From Psychrilyobacter atlanticus DSM 19335 (GTDB lineage: Bacteria > Fusobacteriota > Fusobacteriia > Fusobacteriales > Fusobacteriaceae): a stretch of DNA of 64,000 nucleotides. The notes beneath the pieces were generated by a model. That model was not told the DNA's origin, made no database searches, and saw only the letters and a program-made list of their open reading frames with translations. The stretch is taken from NCBI RefSeq assembly GCF_000426625.1, contig NZ_KE384548.1, positions 744,001 to 808,000 of the forward strand, read 5' to 3'. Shown in pieces: positions 62,854-64,000 of the stretch; position 1 is the first letter of the stretch; each line of letters begins with the position of its first letter. Both the position numbers and the translations under genes were made by a program.

Positions 62854-64000
62854 ATGAATAACTTATCTGAATTTATAGATGTTTTAACTAAGAGAAAAAA
62901 ATCGGATCTAGTTTTTAAAAATGCAAAAATTATAAATGTATTCAGTCATGAAATTATAGAGGGGGACTTAGCTGTCCATGGAGACCAGATCGTAGGAATC
63001 GGTGATTTCTCTGGAATTTCTGAGATAGATCTTTATGGTGCCTATATTTCACCAGGTCTAATGGATGCCCATGTTCATATAGAATCCTCCATGCTGACCC
63101 CTGAAAATATGGCAAATTTAATCCTCCCCCGAGGGACTACGACTATTATAGCTGATCCTCATGAGATAGCTAACGTTTCTGGGATGAAAGGTATAGAATA
63201 TATGTTAAAAGCCACTGAAAACATTCCCTTAAATGTTTTTATCAACCTCCCATCCTGTGTTCCTGCTACGACCTTTGAATCTTCAGGGGCTATTTTAGGA
63301 GCAGATGATCTAAAAAAACTTATTCACCATAAAAGAGTTTTGGGTCTGGCAGAATTTATGGATTTCCCAGGGATTTTAAAAAAAGATCCTGCGGTTTTAA
63401 AAAAATTAGATCTAGCTCAGAAAAATAATAAAATTATCGATGGTCATGCACCGAATATGAAGGCCAAAGATATTCGTACCTACGCAGGAATAGGTGTATC
63501 CACCGATCATGAATCTGAAACCTACAAGGAATTATTAGATAAAATAAGAAACGGAATTTATGTATTGATGAGAGAGGGATCAGGAGCTAAAAATTTAGAA
63601 GCCTTAGCTAATGGTGTTTCTACTAACCTCTCCCTTGCAAGATGGTGCTGCCTGTGTACAGATGATTCTCATCCAGAAACTCTGATCAGACAGGGACATA
63701 TAGACCACCTCTTAAAAAAATTAGTGAAATTAAATATAGATCCCATTACTGCTGTCCAAATGGCAACTATAAATACTGCAAAATGCTATGGTTTAAGTAA
63801 ATTAGGAGCTATAGCTCCTGGCTATAAAGCCGATTTAGTTATTTTCCAGGATCTCGTTGACTTCAAAGTATTAAAAACCTATAAAGGCGGCAGAGAAATC
63901 TATAACGGTATAGATGAGGTGAAAATCCAAAATACCTATATAGACAAAAGTTTACTCTCCACTGTAAATATCAATATAGATAAAAAGGATCTAAAAATAC
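62854..64000 (+). CDS. ade: Adenine deaminase (partial, C-terminus off window)
   Basis: The open frame runs 382 codons to the window edge with no stop. The amidohydrolase metal site is D-A-H-V-H-I-E-S-S (His73, His75), followed by A-D-P-H-E-I-A-N-V-S-G, D-G-H-A-P, S-T-D-H-E-S and L-C-T-D-D-S-H-P. These are the AdeC-type adenine deaminase motifs, converting adenine to hypoxanthine and ammonia. Family length is about 570-600, so roughly a third is missing. A GAAGGAGG site precedes the ATG. Confidence 0.93.
   Translation, partial: MNNLSEFIDVLTKRKKSDLVFKNAKIINVFSHEIIEGDLAVHGDQIVGIGDFSGISEIDLYGAYISPGLMDAHVHIESSMLTPENMANLILPRGTTTIIADPHEIANVSGMKGIEYMLKATENIPLNVFINLPSCVPATTFESSGAILGADDLKKLIHHKRVLGLAEFMDFPGILKKDPAVLKKLDLAQKNNKIIDGHAPNMKAKDIRTYAGIGVSTDHESETYKELLDKIRNGIYVLMREGSGAKNLEALANGVSTNLSLARWCCLCTDDSHPETLIRQGHIDHLLKKLVKLNIDPITAVQMATINTAKCYGLSKLGAIAPGYKADLVIFQDLVDFKVLKTYKGGREIYNGIDEVKIQNTYIDKSLLSTVNINIDKKDLKI

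Overview
The window is a low-GC (roughly one third G+C) bacterial chromosome segment with Gram-negative features: lipoproteins, an exported chelatase and SEDS cell-wall genes. The gene set fits an anaerobic Fusobacteriota member (Fusobacterium/Cetobacterium/Ilyobacter/Propionigenium/Psychrilyobacter type). It includes anaerobic sulfite reductase, oxygen-independent cobalamin synthesis, class III ribonucleotide reductase and dicarboxylate/amino-acid symporters. The taxon is an inference from gene content, not from a search. Almost everything from 1 to 57.5 kb is on the minus strand; from 57.8 kb to the end it is on the plus strand.

Layout. 1-0.7 kb: partial EamA transporter behind an FMN riboswitch. 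0.7-4.5 kb: M48 lipoprotein protease, cbiA, pepA. 4.7-8.7 kb: sulfite-reduction operon (FNT hydrosulfide-type channel, asrA, asrB, asrC, small CbiX chelatase). 8.9-29.1 kb: one very long minus-strand tetrapyrrole/cobalamin cluster. It starts at a promoter plus cobalamin riboswitch at about 29.0 kb and reads exported cbiK, a FecCD/BtuCDF-type importer, cbiC-D-E-T-L-F, a palindromic repeat, cbiG-H-J-B, cobD, hemA-C, cobA-hemD, hemB, hemL, sirC, and a Crp/Fnr-like regulator with four clustered cysteines. Together with cbiA this covers glutamyl-tRNA to cobyrinate a,c-diamide plus the aminopropanol arm. No protoporphyrin/heme branch genes are seen, so the pathway here appears to feed B12 and siroheme. 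29.2-41.0 kb: MsbA-like exporter, acetyltransferase, HAD/OYE/MscS operon, hemolysin-III protein, two-component system, M18 aminopeptidase, DinB, NrdG. 41.0-45.3 kb: a KAP P-loop NTPase lies between nrdG and nrdD, bordered by palindromic repeats; nrdD has two NrdR-box-like sites in its promoter. 45.3-48.0 kb: overlapping SEDS - TetR - NlpA-like genes. 48.6-49.3 kb: tandem array of four initiator tRNA-fMet and two tRNA-Gly genes. 49.4-57.5 kb: AGCS symporter, Fe3+-type ABC importer with an odd structured ribosome-binding region, esterase, K+ channel. 57.8-64 kb: flavin disulfide oxidoreductase, two DAACS symporter paralogs flanking an orphan 94-residue protein, and the start of adenine deaminase.

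The points most worth following up are: the exported CbiK next to an importer; the four-cysteine Crp/Fnr regulator between the siroheme and sulfite genes; the KAP NTPase splitting nrdD from nrdG; the hairpin that separates a perfect Shine-Dalgarno from its start codon in the Fe-type binding protein; and the amplified initiator-tRNA array.
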